The notes under the pieces: generated by a model
What the model saw: only the letters and a program-made list of their open reading frames with translations
Databases searched by the model: none
What the model was told of the DNA's origin: nothing
Assembly: GCA_949373085.1 (NCBI GenBank)
Contig: CASICJ010000068.1
Location: 1 to 46,397, forward strand
Direction of reading: 5' to 3'
DNA from: an uncultured Verrucomicrobiales bacterium
Lineage (GTDB): Bacteria > Verrucomicrobiota > Verrucomicrobiia > Verrucomicrobiales > Akkermansiaceae
DNA: 46,397 bases
Shown here: positions 7,866-15,944 of the stretch, one piece after another
Position numbering within the stretch: the first letter of the stretch is position 1
Layout of the letters: every line of letters begins with the position of its first letter
Translations under genes and position numbers: made by a program

Positions 7866-8513
7866 CTAGTTCTTCGGGAAGTCGATGCGCATTTGGTCTT
7901 CTTCGAAGATGATACGTCCGCCACCACGTTTCGTGATTTCTTCCTCCATGGCGGTGAGTTCATCGGAAAATAAATCTCTCAGACTCTGAAAGGCATCGTG
8001 GGTAAAGAAGAGGAATCCTTGCGGAATGCGAGCTGGTCCGAAGCGACCACCTGCGGCAAGGAGATTCCAGATTCGACCGCCATCTTCGTAGATGTAGGTC
8101 GTGAAGGAGCCGTCTTCTTTTTTCTTACGCTCAATGCGGATAAACTTAGAAACGGTCTGAGGGTGGCCCTTAATTTCGCGCTCAATTATAATTTCTGCGC
8201 GCCCGCCCTCTTCTTCATTAAAGCGGACCCAGACACCTTTTATTTTGACGTGGTCTGCAAGGAGTCCTTCTTGTCGGGCTTTTAGTTTGTTTGCGAGCCA
8301 ACTGTTGAGTTGACGCTCGGTAATGGTGACGCTTTCAATACGATTTTTTGCAGCGCCTTCGATGAGGCTAGGAACGCTGATTGGATCTTTCGTGCGATCG
8401 TTCTCCAGGCGCCCCTTGATATCGGTGAGGTCCTGCGATTGGAAGCCAAGGTAGATCCCGTAGCCAAGCGCCCCGACGAGAGAAAGAGTAAAAAGGATAA
8501 AATAGCGCTTCAT
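7866..8513 (-). CDS. exported or membrane-anchored protein of unknown function
   Basis: A 215-residue protein with an N-terminal hydrophobic segment (MKRYFILFTLSLVGALGYG) that can be a signal peptide or membrane anchor, placing the rest in the periplasm. Residues 60-80 (TITERQLNSWLANKL) and the following alternating strands look like a beta-rich lipid- or ligand-binding domain, but no family could be named. The C-terminal part has an acidic helical stretch and RIIFEEDQMRIDFPKN. It is convergent with the Smr gene eight bases away and lies 124 bases downstream of the FmdB-type gene, so it may have its own promoter. Confidence 0.7.
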   Translation of the reverse strand: MKRYFILFTLSLVGALGYGIYLGFQSQDLTDIKGRLENDRTKDPISVPSLIEGAAKNRIESVTITERQLNSWLANKLKARQEGLLADHVKIKGVWVRFNEEEGGRAEIIIEREIKGHPQTVSKFIRIERKKKEDGSFTTYIYEDGGRIWNLLAAGGRFGPARIPQGFLFFTHDAFQSLRDLFSDELTAMEEEITKRGGGRIIFEEDQMRIDFPKN

Positions 8514-8637
8514 GACAAAACAGTGAAGAGGTTGGGAGAGGCAGAGCCAACCCTGAAATTGACGAATTTTAGAAGCGACAGAAGGGCCAACCTGTTTTGT
8601 ATGCCATCCTCGGGGCGTGATTTAAGCGCCATCGAGT

Positions 8638-8916
8638 TTAGTCGGAAGATTTAGCAGGCTTTGATTCTTTTTTATCAGGCTTTGATGAACTGGATTCGGA
8701 GGCTTTTTTCTCGCCGGCTTTGTAAGAGTCGGAGCGGTAGTCGGTTTCGTAAAACCCGGAACCTTTAAAGATGATGCCTGCGCCAGTTCCAAGGAGACGT
8801 TTGACCTGCCCGTAGCAGTCTGCCTTGGGGCAGTCAGTGAGCTTTTCGTCATTCATGCTCTGAAAGACCTCGAAGACTTGATCACATTTTTCGCACTTGT
8901 AGTCGTAGTTCGGCAT
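8638..8916 (-). CDS. FmdB-family zinc-ribbon protein
   Basis: A 92-residue protein starting MPNYDYKCEKCDQVFEVFQS, the standard opening of FmdB-type putative regulatory proteins. The zinc site is CEKC plus CPKADC (three residues between the last pair). The middle has the family sequence VKRLLGTGAGIIFKGSGFYETDYR; the tail is a low-complexity Lys/Ser/Glu stretch. The family is widespread and its role poorly defined. It lies 12 bases after the stop of the Ldh-type dehydrogenase on the same strand and is probably co-transcribed with it. Confidence 0.9.
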   Translation of the reverse strand: MPNYDYKCEKCDQVFEVFQSMNDEKLTDCPKADCYGQVKRLLGTGAGIIFKGSGFYETDYRSDSYKAGEKKASESSSSKPDKKESKPAKSSD

Positions 8917-8928
8917 GGTGTGTATTTT

Positions 8929-10008
8929 TTACGCGGATTCTTGGGGAAAGTTTTCGATTTCCCACCCGCTTTGTCCCACTTCATCGGCCAAATCCTTGAA
9001 TTCAGCAAGTTCGGCATTTGAGAAAAGAAGTCCACCAGCAGCGTCGGTTCGCTTACGGAAGCCGGCTTCGATTTGTCCAGGGAGGAGGCACTTTTCGTTT
9101 CCGTGACCCAGGATGTCATCGAGGACGGCTTTCATGTTAGCTGATTGAGTGCCGTGAACGAACGCTCCGCTGGACCAAGCATCAGGGTGAATGACCTGAA
9201 AGTAGAAACAGGAAGTGGTTTTGGCGCCTTTGCGTCCCCGTTCAGTGGGGAGGTTACCGCCAATGAACCCGCCGACGAGTTCGTTAATGAGAGCCATGCC
9301 ATAACCTTTGTGTGCTCCGAAGGGAAGGAGCGAGGCAACTTCGTTCGGGTTAGTAGTTTCGTTACCATCTTTGTCAACGGCTGCCCCGGGAGGCAGGGGC
9401 TTACCTTCGCGCTTGAGTTGCTGGACGCGGCCCATTGCTACGGTCGAGGTGGCCCAATCGATGACGATGGGGAATCCATTCGCATCCTGGGTTGGGAATC
9501 CCCACGAGTGAGGATTGGTGCCAAGAGTGGGATGCTTACCAAAGAAAGGAACGACTTCGGCTAGAGTAGAGGTACAGTTGGTATAAGCGATGTAGCCTTT
9601 TTCGGCAGCCTTCATGACATATCCACCGCCCCACAGGTAATGGAAGGCATTGTCGATCGCGACTTGACCAACGCCATATTCATCGGCCATTTCGATGCAG
9701 CGATCGATGGCTGCTACGGCAACAGCTTGACCTAACTTCTTGTGGGCATTCCAGACTTCAGAAGCCTTAAAGCGGTCATTGACGACTTCGATTTCTGCAC
9801 CAGGAACGCAGCCGCCAGTGGCGGAACCAAAAAGGTGGTCGAGGTGGAGAGCTTTGAGGGCGTTGTGGGTGCGTATCCCGTGGCGGGCGGCTTCCTGGCA
9901 GACTGATGCGGCAACTGAAGATTCTTCTGCTGTGTAACCTCTCGCCTGATAGGCTGCAGCGACCAATTCATCGTGTTTGTTAGCTGGGACTACCTGGAAT
10001 TCACTCAT
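8929..10008 (-). CDS. Ldh-family (malate/L-lactate/ureidoglycolate) NAD(P)-dependent dehydrogenase
   Basis: A 359-residue member of the malate/L-lactate dehydrogenase family (Ldh_2), unrelated to classical LDH, which oxidises 2-hydroxy acids. Visible family features: RHGIRTHNALKAL near the N-terminus (substrate-binding region), VAIDNAFHYLWGGGYVMKAAEKGYIA, TLGTNPHSWGFP and LLPFGAHKGYGMALINELVGG. The start was set at MSEFQV (10008), since the frame upstream to 10062 adds only arginine-rich sequence unlike the family. A perfect palindrome, TCTCGCGCGAGA, lies 16-27 bases upstream of the start. Which hydroxy acid it uses cannot be told from the sequence. Confidence 0.88.
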   Translation of the reverse strand: MSEFQVVPANKHDELVAAAYQARGYTAEESSVAASVCQEAARHGIRTHNALKALHLDHLFGSATGGCVPGAEIEVVNDRFKASEVWNAHKKLGQAVAVAAIDRCIEMADEYGVGQVAIDNAFHYLWGGGYVMKAAEKGYIAYTNCTSTLAEVVPFFGKHPTLGTNPHSWGFPTQDANGFPIVIDWATSTVAMGRVQQLKREGKPLPPGAAVDKDGNETTNPNEVASLLPFGAHKGYGMALINELVGGFIGGNLPTERGRKGAKTTSCFYFQVIHPDAWSSGAFVHGTQSANMKAVLDDILGHGNEKCLLPGQIEAGFRKRTDAAGGLLFSNAELAEFKDLADEVGQSGWEIENFPQESA

Positions 10009-10318
10009 TTGTATGATGGATCTTCTCGCGCGAGAGACTGACTTTTTCCGACAAGATGGCAAGTGCCAAGCGATAGATTAGGGTGGCGGCGGCTTCTAGA
10101 TCGATAAATTAGGACTCCCCCCGAAGCTTCGCAGCTTACGGGGCCATTACAAAAACAAACGGAGCCTGGGGAGGTGGACTCCCGTTGATGATAACGAGTG
10201 GAGAGTTTCCCTGACTGACCTTGGTTTGACAGGAAGAGAAGTCTGTAATTTTAAGACAAATTAGCGGGTCACTGGGAGGAGAATTTAGGACCAACTGGCG
10301 GGGTAATCTCCAGATTTG
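10009..10318. other. 310-base gap without a gene; palindromes and a possible transposon-end remnant
   Basis: No convincing coding sequence. Contains the palindrome TCTCGCGCGAGA at 10024-10035, next to the dehydrogenase start; a hairpin-like CCCCGAAGC/GCTTACGGGG at about 10116-10141; a second GGGAG/CTCCC hairpin near 10175-10190; and, at about 10255-10305, GACAAATTAGCGGGTCACT followed by related GC-rich phrases (ACTGGCGGGG) that resemble the multiple terminal repeats of IS21-like elements. No transposase is left. The insertion-sequence interpretation is a weak inference. Confidence 0.35.
10024..10035. repeat. perfect 12-base palindrome
   Basis: TCTCGCGCGAGA, 15 bases upstream of the start of the Ldh-type dehydrogenase on the - strand. 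Position and symmetry fit a repressor operator, but no regulator gene is adjacent, so the role is unproven. Confidence 0.35.
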
Positions 10319-11938
10319 CTATTTCACGCGTGGGCGGAAGTTGGCTTTGGTTTTCACGCTGGTGGTGGTTCGCATTTTACTCTTCCACTCCTGTGGTTTT
10401 TCTTTGAGAACAGTGTCGTCGCCGTAGCCTTTTTGCAGTTTGAGGAGTTGTTTGCGGACGTCGTTGATTAGCTCTTTTTTATCGGGGTTGCCGTAAAGGT
10501 TTTTGAGTTCATCAGGGTCGGTTTTGAGGTCGTAGAATTCCCACTCTCCAAATTCGTAGAAGTTGATGAGCTTGTAGCGTTCGGTGCGGATACCGTTGTG
10601 GCGGGGGACCTGATGGTAGGAAGGATACTCGTAGTAGTGGTAGTAGATGGATTTGCGCCAGTCGGCGGGCTTATTGCCCTTGAGCAATGGGACGAGAGAA
10701 GTGCCTTGCATGTCGCTGGGCGTTTCTGCCCCGGCCATGTCGAGGAATGTTTGCGCGTAGTCGAGGTTTTGAACGAGGGCGGTATTGCGTGAGCCGGGTT
10801 TAATAACGCCAGGCCAAGAAATGATAAGAGGCATTTTTAAGGATTCTTCGTACATCCAGCGTTTGTCATACCAGCCGTGGTCGCCGATATAGAATCCTTG
10901 ATCAGAAGAGTAGACGAAGACCGTGTTGTCGGCGAGGTCTTGATCTTCAAGCGCTTTGCGGAGGCGCGCTAAGTTCTCGTCGACGCCCTTGATGGCGCGG
11001 AGGTAGTTTTTGGCATAGCGCTGGAACTTCCAACGGACGAGGTCACGACCGGTGAGTTTGGCTTCGCGGAACGCTTTATCCTTGGGGCCGTAAGCGGCAC
11101 GCCAAGTTTTCAGCTGTTCCGGGGTCATACGCTTCATGTTTACGTAGGCGGAGCGGTCCTCGCTTGGGCGGCGCTGTTTGGGGAAATCGAGGTCGGGGGT
11201 GAGCTCGGTGAAGAGGTCATGGTCGAGATACATATGACGATCGATCTCCATCTCCTGATGCTGGGCTGGGATGCGTCCTTCGTATTGGTCGAAGAGGGTT
11301 TTAGGCTCTGGAATCTTGATGTCATCATAGAGATGAAGGTGTCGCAGAGCTGGCATCCAGGTGCGGTGTGGGGCCTTGTGCTGGCACATGAGCATAAAAG
11401 GCTTACCGAGTGCCTTGGATTCCTTTATGAAGTCGATAGCCATGTCAGTGACGATGTCGGTGCAGTAACCATTGATAATTTTACGGCCTTTTGGAGTAAG
11501 CATAGCGGGGTTGTAGTAATCGCCTTGACCTGGAAGGACGGCCCAGGAGTCAAAGCCCTGAGGTTTTCCCTTGAGGTGGGATTTACCGTAAAGGGCGGTA
11601 TGGTAACCCGCGGCACGGAGAATTTTCGGGAAAATTTGTTGGTTCCAGTTGAAGGAGTTCCCGTTATTCATAAAGCCATTTTTATGGCTGTGCTTACCGC
11701 TCATGATGACGGCGCGAGAGGGCCCGCAAATGGAGTTGGTGCAGAAGGAATTCTCAAAGAGCATGCCGTCGTCGGCGAGCTTATCGATTTCGGGAGTTGG
11801 GTTTACCGATTTGAGCCAGCCATTGTAAGCGCCTATGGCGTGAGGAGCATGGTCGTCGGTGAAGAAAAAGACGATATTGGGCCGCTTTTTCTCAGCGATG
11901 ACGGTTAATGGTAATAGGAGAAGAAGGAAAAGCTTCAT
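10319..11938 (-). CDS. type I sulfatase, possible N-acetylglucosamine-6-sulfatase type
   Basis: A 539-residue exported sulfatase that should cleave sulfate esters from a polysaccharide or glycan in the periplasm. After a signal peptide (residues 1-15) comes RPNIVFFFTDDHAPHA with the calcium-binding Asp pair, then Cys71-Gly-Pro-Ser-Arg75, the CxPxR motif whose cysteine is converted to formylglycine. Later blocks include YGKSHLKG, SSDQGFYIGDHGWYDKRWMYEE and the C-terminal YKLINFYEFGEWEFYDLKTD typical of the DUF4976 tail. The HAIGAYNGW start and NGFMNNG after the active site recall S1_11-type glucosamine-6-sulfatases; this subfamily call is tentative. No maturase or formylglycine enzyme gene lies nearby. 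Confidence 0.92.
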   Translation of the reverse strand: MKLFLLLLLPLTVIAEKKRPNIVFFFTDDHAPHAIGAYNGWLKSVNPTPEIDKLADDGMLFENSFCTNSICGPSRAVIMSGKHSHKNGFMNNGNSFNWNQQIFPKILRAAGYHTALYGKSHLKGKPQGFDSWAVLPGQGDYYNPAMLTPKGRKIINGYCTDIVTDMAIDFIKESKALGKPFMLMCQHKAPHRTWMPALRHLHLYDDIKIPEPKTLFDQYEGRIPAQHQEMEIDRHMYLDHDLFTELTPDLDFPKQRRPSEDRSAYVNMKRMTPEQLKTWRAAYGPKDKAFREAKLTGRDLVRWKFQRYAKNYLRAIKGVDENLARLRKALEDQDLADNTVFVYSSDQGFYIGDHGWYDKRWMYEESLKMPLIISWPGVIKPGSRNTALVQNLDYAQTFLDMAGAETPSDMQGTSLVPLLKGNKPADWRKSIYYHYYEYPSYHQVPRHNGIRTERYKLINFYEFGEWEFYDLKTDPDELKNLYGNPDKKELINDVRKQLLKLQKGYGDDTVLKEKPQEWKSKMRTTTSVKTKANFRPRVK

Positions 11939-11944
11939 TCGCAG

Positions 11945-11973
11945 ACGTTAGCGAAGAGGGAAAGACTTGTCCA
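11945..11973 (-). promoter_or_regulatory. promoter of the sulfatase gene
   Basis: Read on the - strand: TGGACA (11968-11973), 17 bases, TAACGT (11945-11950), then six bases to the ATG. Predicts a transcript beginning at or beside the start codon. Consensus match only. Confidence 0.5.
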
Positions 11974-12004
11974 GCGAGGGAGTCGTGATTGACTGGTTAA
12001 AACG

Positions 12005-13072
12005 ATGGCGAAGGTATTTGTTTCAGGTTGTTATGATATTTTACATGCGGGGCATTTACAGTTTTTTGAGGAGGCCCGGGCTTTGGGTGATCATTTGACA
12101 GTTTCGTTCGCGAATGAGGATATTTTATGGAAGCACAAGGGCCGCAGGCCTTCGCTGCCGGATGATCATAAGGCGGAGCTTTTGCGGTCTCTGGTGATGG
12201 TAGATCGCGTAGTCGCTGGGAGTGGGGAACGGCAGGGGCTGGATTTTGAGCCGATTTTCCGCGAGCTTAAGCCGGATATTTTGGCGGTTACGGAGGACGA
12301 CCAATATGGGGAGATCAAAGAGAGGCTGTGCGAGGAATTGGGTTGTCGATATGTCCGCCTGCCGAAGACCCTCCCGAAGTTTGAACCAATTTCGACAACG
12401 GTCATTGTGAATCGGATTAGTGGAGTGGTGGAGGCTCCTTTACGTGTTGATTTTGGCGGCGGATGGCTGGATGTTCCGAAGCATGCTCGGAAGAGCGGGT
12501 TTATTGTGAACTGCGCGATTTCACCAAAGGTGAGTTTGAAGGACTGGCCTTATGAGCAGAAGGCGGGGCTGGGAGGGAGTGGAGCTTGGGCCTTGTTAAA
12601 TGGAAAAGATTCGGTGCAGTCCGAACTAGATTTGGGCGTAGGTTGGCAGGACCCGGCGGTAATTCGGGAAACAGGAGTTTGTGTCTGGAAAAGTGGCGAA
12701 AGGCCACGGCTGGATTTGAAAAGGGATGGATCCTTTCTAAATGGACGCATGGGTTTGCTCTGGACTGGAAAACAACACGATACACCCGGGACGGTGGGTT
12801 TTGACCGGGATTACGATTTGATCGAGCGCGCGGGAGCAGTAGCTCGAGAGGCAGTGATAGCCGAGTCGGTTGTTAAGCTAGCTGAGGCAGTTATGATGTC
12901 GTATTCAGCCCAGTTGGGGGAAGGGATGAAGGAGTTGCCTGAAATTCTAGGAAGTGTGGCACGGAAATACTGCGGGGGTGGCCATGGTGGTTATGCTCTG
13001 TATCTTTTCCCTTCGCGGGACGCGCGGGACGCGATACCTGGCCTAGTTGTAGTCGAGCCATATTACGGTTAG
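12005..13072 (+). CDS. fusion of a TagD/RfaE2-type nucleotidyltransferase with a fucokinase-like GHMP kinase
   Basis: A 355-residue two-domain protein. Residues 1-137 are a cytidylyltransferase-like domain: SGCYDILHAGHLQFFEEA contains the nucleotide-binding His14-x-x-His17 and STTVIVNRI (130-138) is the closing ISTT motif of the RfaE2/TagD group. Residues 143-355 look like a compact GHMP kinase: APLRVDFGGGWLDVP (144-158, motif 1), GLGGSGAWA (188-196, ATP loop), LLWTGKQHDT (251-260) and CGGGHGGYALY (323-333, motif 3). Motif 1 resembles L-fucokinase and heptose-7-phosphate 1-kinase. Family knowledge says the kinase makes a sugar-1-phosphate and the transferase activates a phosphate with NTP; together they could make an NDP-sugar in two steps. 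The kinase domain is shorter than usual (about 210 versus 300 or more) and its loop is GGSGA instead of GSSSA, so activity is uncertain. Its stop interleaves with the convergent lipoprotein gene. Confidence 0.8.
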   Translation: MAKVFVSGCYDILHAGHLQFFEEARALGDHLTVSFANEDILWKHKGRRPSLPDDHKAELLRSLVMVDRVVAGSGERQGLDFEPIFRELKPDILAVTEDDQYGEIKERLCEELGCRYVRLPKTLPKFEPISTTVIVNRISGVVEAPLRVDFGGGWLDVPKHARKSGFIVNCAISPKVSLKDWPYEQKAGLGGSGAWALLNGKDSVQSELDLGVGWQDPAVIRETGVCVWKSGERPRLDLKRDGSFLNGRMGLLWTGKQHDTPGTVGFDRDYDLIERAGAVAREAVIAESVVKLAEAVMMSYSAQLGEGMKELPEILGSVARKYCGGGHGGYALYLFPSRDARDAIPGLVVVEPYYG

Positions 13073-13515
13073 TTAGGGCGCTGAAGGATCATCGTTCCTT
13101 TGTCACCATTGCCTTGAAAGCGACACTCAAATTGTGTCGGGCTGACTTGTCCTTTGACACGATAGGTGCCGAAGTTGTTGGGCAAAGCCATTGAGTGGTT
13201 CAAGGAAAGTGCTCCATCTTCCAGTGTGGTTGTGATGGGGTGGGTATAATCGCCGAATTGCAGTAAGCCCCAACCAGCACGGTAGCGGAAGTTGTAAGTG
13301 TCGGGTGTGGACCCGTCTCTTGTAATCATACACCAGAGTGGACCATGATGCCCGTTGACTTCGCTTTTCCACGTTCCCTTCCAAGGGCCGGTGGGAGCGG
13401 GCTTGAGTTTCTCGACTGAGTGAAACTCGTTTGTAGATGCCTTAAACTCTCGCTGGTAGCTGGAGCATGATACCGACAGAAGAGAGGCGAAGATGGCAAG
13501 CCAGTGAGGTTTCAT
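13069..13515 (-). CDS. small lipoprotein of unknown function
   Basis: A 148-residue protein starting MKPHWLAIFASLLSVSCSS: a lipoprotein signal peptide with Cys17 as the probable lipidation site (LSVSC, an imperfect lipobox). The mature part has PTGPWKGTWKSEVNGHHGPLW and a set of beta strands ending FECRFQGNGDKGTMILQRP, suggesting a small lipocalin-like barrel; this is a guess from strand pattern. The start at 13515 was preferred over upstream in-frame starts, which would run into hemQ. It begins four bases after the hemQ stop and is likely co-transcribed with it. Confidence 0.7.
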   Translation of the reverse strand: MKPHWLAIFASLLSVSCSSYQREFKASTNEFHSVEKLKPAPTGPWKGTWKSEVNGHHGPLWCMITRDGSTPDTYNFRYRAGWGLLQFGDYTHPITTTLEDGALSLNHSMALPNNFGTYRVKGQVSPTQFECRFQGNGDKGTMILQRPN

Positions 13516-13519
13516 GATG

Positions 13520-14350
13520 CTAGAGACAAATGCGTTTGAAGAGTTCGTTGAGTGGCAGCTGCATCCCGATGTAAAAATCACCAAAGTCAGCGAAGCGAGC
13601 GGAGACTTCATCAAAGCGCATTTCGTAAACGATGTTCTTAATTTCAATAGTATCTTTGGCTAAGAGTGTGACACCCCATTCATATTCGTCGAGTCCGGTG
13701 GATCCTGTTATAAGCTGAAGAATTTTCCCGGAATATTTGCGACCGGTGGTGGCATGGCCCTTCATAAGTTTGGCACGTGCGGCATGATCAAGGGAATACC
13801 AGTTGTAGTGATCGTTTGGCGCGCGGCGCTTGGACATCGGGTAAAAACAGATAGCGGGCCAGTCGGGTAGAACCGGATAGAGGCGGTGCTGAAGGTAATG
13901 CTTCATGCGTTCGTCGAATTCCTTGATTGCGATTTCGTATTCCTCGCTGCCTTCGGCCATGCCTTGTTCTTCGACTAGGGTGTCTTTTCCGTATTGCTCG
14001 GAGGTGGTGGTATATTCCGAGCTCTCAGTTTGGGAGAGGTAAGAATAGGTTGGCGTTAAGACGTCGGGTCCCAAAGCAAGAGTGAGGCGTTTTTCGAAAT
14101 GAGTGGCGTCATGTAAGTCGGGGGTAAGGAGCATAAAGCCGAGGTCGGCCTTTGGAGTGGCGACGGCGAAGGTGAGGAGCTGAGTGTCCTTGTGTGAGCG
14201 GATTTCCTGGACTAACTCGCTGAGTTCTGTTTTGGACTTGCGTTGCTCAGCTTCGGTTAGGAGTGACCACTGGCTGTGATCAATGGAATAGTAAAGATGC
14301 ATGACGTGCCAGCCTTCGACGGGCACGAGAGGAGTGGGGTTATCGGACAT
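13520..14350 (-). CDS. hemQ: coproheme decarboxylase (HemQ), chlorite dismutase family
   Basis: Catalyses the last step of the coproporphyrin-dependent haem pathway, removing two propionate carboxyls from coproheme with peroxide. The 276-residue protein has the chlorite-dismutase ferredoxin-like repeats. In the C-terminal half, FYPMSKRR carries the conserved tyrosine and YSLDHAARAKLMKGHATTGRK (in pieces) the substrate-loop and proximal histidine; TGLDEYEWGVTLLAKD and FYIGMQL are strongly conserved in the family. A family-typical variable acidic insert lies around residues 110-145. No other haem genes are in the window. Downstream lies the small lipoprotein, upstream a membrane protein 12 bases away, so the three are probably one operon. 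Confidence 0.92.
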   Translation of the reverse strand: MSDNPTPLVPVEGWHVMHLYYSIDHSQWSLLTEAEQRKSKTELSELVQEIRSHKDTQLLTFAVATPKADLGFMLLTPDLHDATHFEKRLTLALGPDVLTPTYSYLSQTESSEYTTTSEQYGKDTLVEEQGMAEGSEEYEIAIKEFDERMKHYLQHRLYPVLPDWPAICFYPMSKRRAPNDHYNWYSLDHAARAKLMKGHATTGRKYSGKILQLITGSTGLDEYEWGVTLLAKDTIEIKNIVYEMRFDEVSARFADFGDFYIGMQLPLNELFKRICL

Positions 14351-14362
14351 GATTTTTTATTT

Positions 14363-15175
14363 TTATTTGCGATTCGCTTTGATGCGGGTCTTGACAATTG
14401 GCTCGGCTCCATCAGCTCCTTCCACAATGGCGAGGGTCCAAGGAGCGATGTCTTGATTGACGTAAGGATTGATCGTGGTGGGGTTTTCGAATCCAGCAGT
14501 GGCGAATACGGAGATCATATCCGAGCTGTTTTTTTCAAATTTTCCGTTGCTTATGGGAAGGTTGAGAATGTCGCCGATCAGTTGTTCTTCACCATCGCGG
14601 AAGCTCACTTGCAAGATAGAGGAGCCTCCTTCACTAATTTTGATGGAGGCACAGGGGATGAGGCGGGCTTCTACCACCACGCCGACGTCGGGCTCATCGC
14701 CGTCGCGGACGGGCTCACGCCACCACGTTTCCACGCTTTCAATGGTGACGGAGTCGCCTTGAATCGGAAAGTCTTCCTTGTATTCAGCGAGCTTGCCATT
14801 TGGAGCAGCATTGAGATAGGTGTAAATTCCCCACAGGATCAAACAAACTAAACTAGCCAAGAGAGCCCCAATGATCAGTTTTTCGTTCCTAGTCGTAGGC
14901 ATTGCCTCCTGGCTAGTCCCTTTGACCCGGTATCGTCGGGGGGTGTTTGTCGTCTCAGATTGGGCGGCTGGTTCTGGCTTTTGGGAAGGGACAGGCGGAG
15001 TGGGTGGGTCATCGTCCAACTCGCTCAAAATTTCTTCAAGCGGAGCTGCCTGAGCGGTTGGCTGCGGTTCTGGCTCGTTGGTTTCCTTTGCCTCATTTGG
15101 CTCGAGGTCGTCTTCACCAAGGTCCCAAAAGTCATTTTGAGGCTCATTTTGGGGATCAGTGGGTTGATTCTGCAT
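14363..15175 (-). CDS. single-pass membrane protein with acidic proline-rich N-terminus
   Basis: A 270-residue protein of unknown function. Residues 1-95 are low-complexity, acidic and rich in Pro, Gln, Asn and Glu, so probably disordered in the cytoplasm. One membrane helix follows (about residues 99-120, LIIGALLASLVCLILWGIY). The remaining 150 residues form a probable periplasmic beta-rich domain with VETWWREPVRDGD and SSILQVSFRDGEEQLIG. The arrangement is common in verrucomicrobial proteins I cannot assign. It is first in a probable three-gene transcript with hemQ and the lipoprotein, and diverges from the ferredoxin gene. Confidence 0.7.
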   Translation of the reverse strand: MQNQPTDPQNEPQNDFWDLGEDDLEPNEAKETNEPEPQPTAQAAPLEEILSELDDDPPTPPVPSQKPEPAAQSETTNTPRRYRVKGTSQEAMPTTRNEKLIIGALLASLVCLILWGIYTYLNAAPNGKLAEYKEDFPIQGDSVTIESVETWWREPVRDGDEPDVGVVVEARLIPCASIKISEGGSSILQVSFRDGEEQLIGDILNLPISNGKFEKNSSDMISVFATAGFENPTTINPYVNQDIAPWTLAIVEGADGAEPIVKTRIKANRK

Positions 15176-15189
15176 GATTGGTGCCCAGA

Positions 15190-15218
15190 GAGATAGTCAC
15201 CGCGGCAGATCATTGCAA
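15190..15218 (-). promoter_or_regulatory. promoter of the membrane protein-hemQ operon
   Basis: On the - strand, TTGCAA (15213-15218), 17 bases, TATCTC (15190-15195), about 14 bases from the ATG at 15175, giving a leader of roughly eight bases. Moderate consensus match. Confidence 0.4.
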
Positions 15219-15288
15219 CCCGTGAATCATGGTCGGAAAAAGTGTTTGCACTTTGCGAACAAGGATAGAAGATTTCCCCCAGAGAGCC

Positions 15289-15528
15289 ATGGCTGATCTT
15301 GAAGATAAAAATCCCGAAAGTGTTGCAGGAAAGTTCTACGTTGATTCCCAGTGCATCGATTGCGATCTCTGCCGCGAAACCGCACCCGATAATTACGCGC
15401 GTTCTGATGAAGAGGGATACTCCTATGTCTATAAACAGCCAGGAAATGAGGAGGAAGTTGCTCTCTGCATGGAAGCCCTCGAAGGTTGCCCGGTCGAAGC
15501 GATTGGTGAGGACGGCGAAGATTCCTAA
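15289..15528 (+). CDS. [4Fe-4S] ferredoxin
   Basis: A 79-residue acidic electron carrier. CIDCDLC and the later GCPVEAI give the CxxCxxC...CP set that binds one 4Fe-4S cluster; an extra cysteine nine residues before the last (ALCMEALEGCP) matches the disulfide-forming type of single-cluster ferredoxin. The start at MADLEDKNPES (15289) was chosen because the preceding in-frame codons do not resemble the family and AGAG lies just upstream. The DciA-like gene starts eight bases after its stop, so they are probably co-transcribed. Redox partner not evident. Confidence 0.88.
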   Translation: MADLEDKNPESVAGKFYVDSQCIDCDLCRETAPDNYARSDEEGYSYVYKQPGNEEEVALCMEALEGCPVEAIGEDGEDS

Positions 15529-15536
15529 ACTGCGCT

Positions 15537-15932
15537 ATGGGACGGAAGTCTATCACCGGGAAAGAGAAATCAAATTCCCGGAGAAATATGCGGGCTGACA
15601 TCGTTGGGCAATGGGTCGGTGCTTCTCGACCTCTGAACCTCGAAAAAAATATCAGCGAGGCAGGGGCGCACATTGAGGAAATTCTCGAATCTATTGGCAT
15701 TCAGGGCGGACTAGATGAGGAGCGTGTCAAAGAGGCGTGGTCTTTGCTCGCTGGCAATTTAATCGCAAAGCAAACCGAGCCGGTCTCGCTTCGGAAAGGC
15801 TGCCTTACCCTCAAAGTGTTGCAGCCTGCAATGCGTTATCACCTTGAGCAACTCAAGCCAGGCCTACTGCGTAAACTTCAAATCGAGCTGGGGGCTGAAA
15901 ATGTCACTTCTCTCCGGCTTACTATAGGCTAA
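15537..15932 (+). CDS. DciA/DUF721-family protein
   Basis: A 131-residue protein whose C-terminal half fits DUF721: VKEAWSLLAGNLIAKQTEP, then LRKGCLTLKVLQPAMRYHLEQ and a final LGAENVTSLRLTIG. DciA proteins load the replicative helicase DnaB in bacteria lacking DnaC/DnaI. The basic N-terminal tail (RKSITGKEKSNSRRNMR) fits a nucleic-acid contact. No replication genes are adjacent; the assignment is by the KH-like domain pattern and the helicase-loading role is family knowledge. Confidence 0.7.
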   Translation: MGRKSITGKEKSNSRRNMRADIVGQWVGASRPLNLEKNISEAGAHIEEILESIGIQGGLDEERVKEAWSLLAGNLIAKQTEPVSLRKGCLTLKVLQPAMRYHLEQLKPGLLRKLQIELGAENVTSLRLTIG

Positions 15933-15944
15933 GGTTTAGATCTC

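Noticed and set aside
11219..11908. 229-codon frame on the + strand opposite the first sulfatase
   Set aside because: The sulfatase is clear, and the opposite frame has no domain or start signal.
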